Origin: Longispora albida DSM 44784
GTDB taxonomy: Bacteria; Actinomycetota; Actinomycetes; Mycobacteriales; Micromonosporaceae
Assembly: GCF_000379825.1 (NCBI RefSeq)
Contig: NZ_KB903834.1
Location: 293,976-357,975, forward strand
Reading direction: 5' to 3'
Length of the DNA: 64,000 bases
A model generated the notes under the pieces. The model was not told the DNA's origin. It saw nothing but the letters and a program-made list of their open reading frames with translations, and did no database searches. Positions 62,580-64,000 of the stretch are shown here, in pieces. The position numbers and the translations under genes were made by a program. How positions within the stretch are numbered: position 1 is the stretch's first letter; the number at the start of each line of letters is the position of its first letter.

Positions 62580-63995
62580 ATGGCCCGGCGCGCACTGGTG
62601 GCCACCGCGGCGAGCATCGTCGTCCTGGCCCCGCTCGCCTGGTTCTGGCAGGCCAGCCTGATGCCTGGCACCTACTCCATCATGGACGGTCACGGCGGGC
62701 ACCAGCATCACGGCCGGGGCGTGCACACCCTCGTGGCTGATCCGGCACGGGCCGCCGATGTCCGGGTCACGCTCGTGGCCCGCAAGGAGCGGTTCAGGCT
62801 GCCTTCGGGGCGCGCCTTCGACGGCTACACGGTGAACGGGACGTCCCCGGGGCCGACCGTCCGGGCAGTCCAGGGCCAGCTGGTCGAGGTGACCCTGGTC
62901 AACGAGTCGGTACCGGACGGGGCGACCGTCCACTGGCACGGCATCGACGTACCCAACGCGGCGGACGGGGTCGCCGGGGTCACCCAGGACGCGGTGCCGC
63001 CCGGCGGGTCGTTCACGTACCGGTTCGTGGCGGAGCAGGCGGGCACGTACTGGTACCACTCACACCAGGTGTCCCACGAGCAGGTCCAGAAAGGGCTGCT
63101 CGGAGCCGTCGTGATCGAACCGGGTACGCCGAGGGGTGGCGTGGTCGCGCTGGTGCACCGGTACGGGGCCGTGCGGACGGTGAACGGGTACGCGGGTGAT
63201 GTCGTGCAGCCGAGCGCTGCCGGAGAGCGGGCCCGGGTCCGCGTGATCAACACGGACAACGGGCCGATGACGTCCTGGGTGACCGGCGCGCCGTTCACGC
63301 TCGCGGCCATCGACGGTACCGAGGTCCGCGAGCCGGCCCCGGTGACCGGGCAGGGCGTGCTGGTCACCTCCGGCGGCCGGGCGGACATCGAGGTCGTCGT
63401 ACCGGAGGCGGGCGCGCGGATCGAGCTGGGCGGTGACACGGCCATCGTGCTGAGCCCGCCGGGAAGCGTGGCAGGCAAGCGCTCGCCGGCGCCCGCGAGG
63501 ATGGTCGACCCGCTGGCCTACGGCGCACCGGCGGCCGTGGCCCCGATCGACCCGGGACGGGTCAACCGGGAGCACGAGTACAGCATCGGGCGGCGGCCGG
63601 GCTTCCTCGACGGGAGGCCCGGACTGTGGTGGACGGTCAACGGGCGGATGTTCCCCGACGTACCGGACTTCCGGGTGGCGGAGGGCGACGTCGTCCGGTT
63701 CACGGTGTCCAACCACAGCGGAGAGGTGCACCCGATGCACCTGCACGGGCACCACGCCCTCGTGACCAGCCGCGACGGCGTACCCGCCACCGGCAGTCCC
63801 TGGTGGACGGACTCGCTGAACGTGGCCAGCGGGGAGACCTACGAGATCGTGTTCGTCGCCGACAACCCGGGCCTGTGGATGGACCACTGTCACAACCTCC
63901 CGCACGCCGCACAGGGACTCATGGCCCACGTCTCGTACGAGGGAGTCACGACCCCGTTCCTGATCGGCGGACCGGCCGCGAACAGCCCCGAGTAG
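62580..63995 (+). CDS. Multicopper oxidase
   Basis: 471 residues: an N-terminal TM/signal helix and a His-rich stretch (HGGHQHHGRGVH near 38-49), then copper sites HWHG near 120, YWYHSHQVSHEQ near 160, HPMHLHGHH near 383 and DHCHNLPHAAQGLM near 438. All four conserved blocks of a laccase-type oxidase are there. Probably exported, oxidising Cu(I), Mn or phenolics. Complete, 5 bp from the window edge. Confidence 0.92.
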   Translation: MARRALVATAASIVVLAPLAWFWQASLMPGTYSIMDGHGGHQHHGRGVHTLVADPARAADVRVTLVARKERFRLPSGRAFDGYTVNGTSPGPTVRAVQGQLVEVTLVNESVPDGATVHWHGIDVPNAADGVAGVTQDAVPPGGSFTYRFVAEQAGTYWYHSHQVSHEQVQKGLLGAVVIEPGTPRGGVVALVHRYGAVRTVNGYAGDVVQPSAAGERARVRVINTDNGPMTSWVTGAPFTLAAIDGTEVREPAPVTGQGVLVTSGGRADIEVVVPEAGARIELGGDTAIVLSPPGSVAGKRSPAPARMVDPLAYGAPAAVAPIDPGRVNREHEYSIGRRPGFLDGRPGLWWTVNGRMFPDVPDFRVAEGDVVRFTVSNHSGEVHPMHLHGHHALVTSRDGVPATGSPWWTDSLNVASGETYEIVFVADNPGLWMDHCHNLPHAAQGLMAHVSYEGVTTPFLIGGPAANSPE

Positions 63996-64000
63996 GCGCT

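Overview
The window is high-GC actinomycete chromosome, about 70% G+C by eye. It has GTG and TTG starts, ATGA/GTGA gene overlaps, type II NADH dehydrogenase, LCP cell-wall enzymes, a FtsB/DivIC-enolase-Mfd-MazG housekeeping block, and a tRNA-Leu(UAA) of the bldA kind. Family is uncertain; the overall look would fit Micromonosporaceae or a relative.

1-3.4 kb holds an amidase, a cystathionine gamma-synthase/lyase and methionine sulfoxide reductase A. From 3224 to 18453 lies a 15.2-kb integrated element of the actinomycete integrative-conjugative (AICE) type. It sits inside msrA and is bounded by a perfect 23-bp repeat. The element supplies a new 3' end for msrA, including both resolving cysteines, and the original 3' end is stranded at 18428-18574. 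Inside are a frameshifted HNH nuclease, a PP2C phosphatase with a GntR master regulator and palindromic operators, a run of small transfer genes, a TraA-like protein, an FtsK/TraB DNA translocase, a primase-polymerase and DUF3987 replication pair flanked by two iteron-like arrays, a large serine integrase, and two lower-GC cargo genes of unknown function (one with an HEPN-like R-x4-H motif).

18.6-24.3 kb is an accessory segment. Its core is a possible cyclic-nucleotide signalling or defence locus: a Pycsar-type transmembrane effector, divergent from a Crp/Fnr regulator, a class III cyclase-like protein with a C-terminal helical repeat region, and a translationally coupled two-TM protein. This is the best candidate for an undescribed system here.

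24.4-37.8 kb carries an orphan oligopeptide-type permease with a TTA codon, an Asp-rich Ca-binding-loop repeat protein, a hydrolase-TetR operon with a possibly leaderless promoter buried in an operator, cystathionine beta-synthase, tandem SGNH hydrolases, a thiolase, a Bax-inhibitor-1 protein, tRNA-Leu(UAA), an aminopeptidase P, and a DUF1778/GNAT toxin-antitoxin pair. 37.8-64 kb is mostly core genome: ndh, a MoxR/DUF58/DUF4129 operon, a PadR/HAAS pair, an M1 peptidase lipoprotein, a ppx-DUF501-ftsB-eno block, nudC, secreted proteins, a DUF885 peptidase-like protein, LCP, mazG, a SurA-like lipoprotein, mfd, and a DUF6220 protein with a multicopper oxidase at the right edge. Two copies of an unusual long composite hairpin lie at the 3' ends of the cystathionine beta-synthase and enolase genes.
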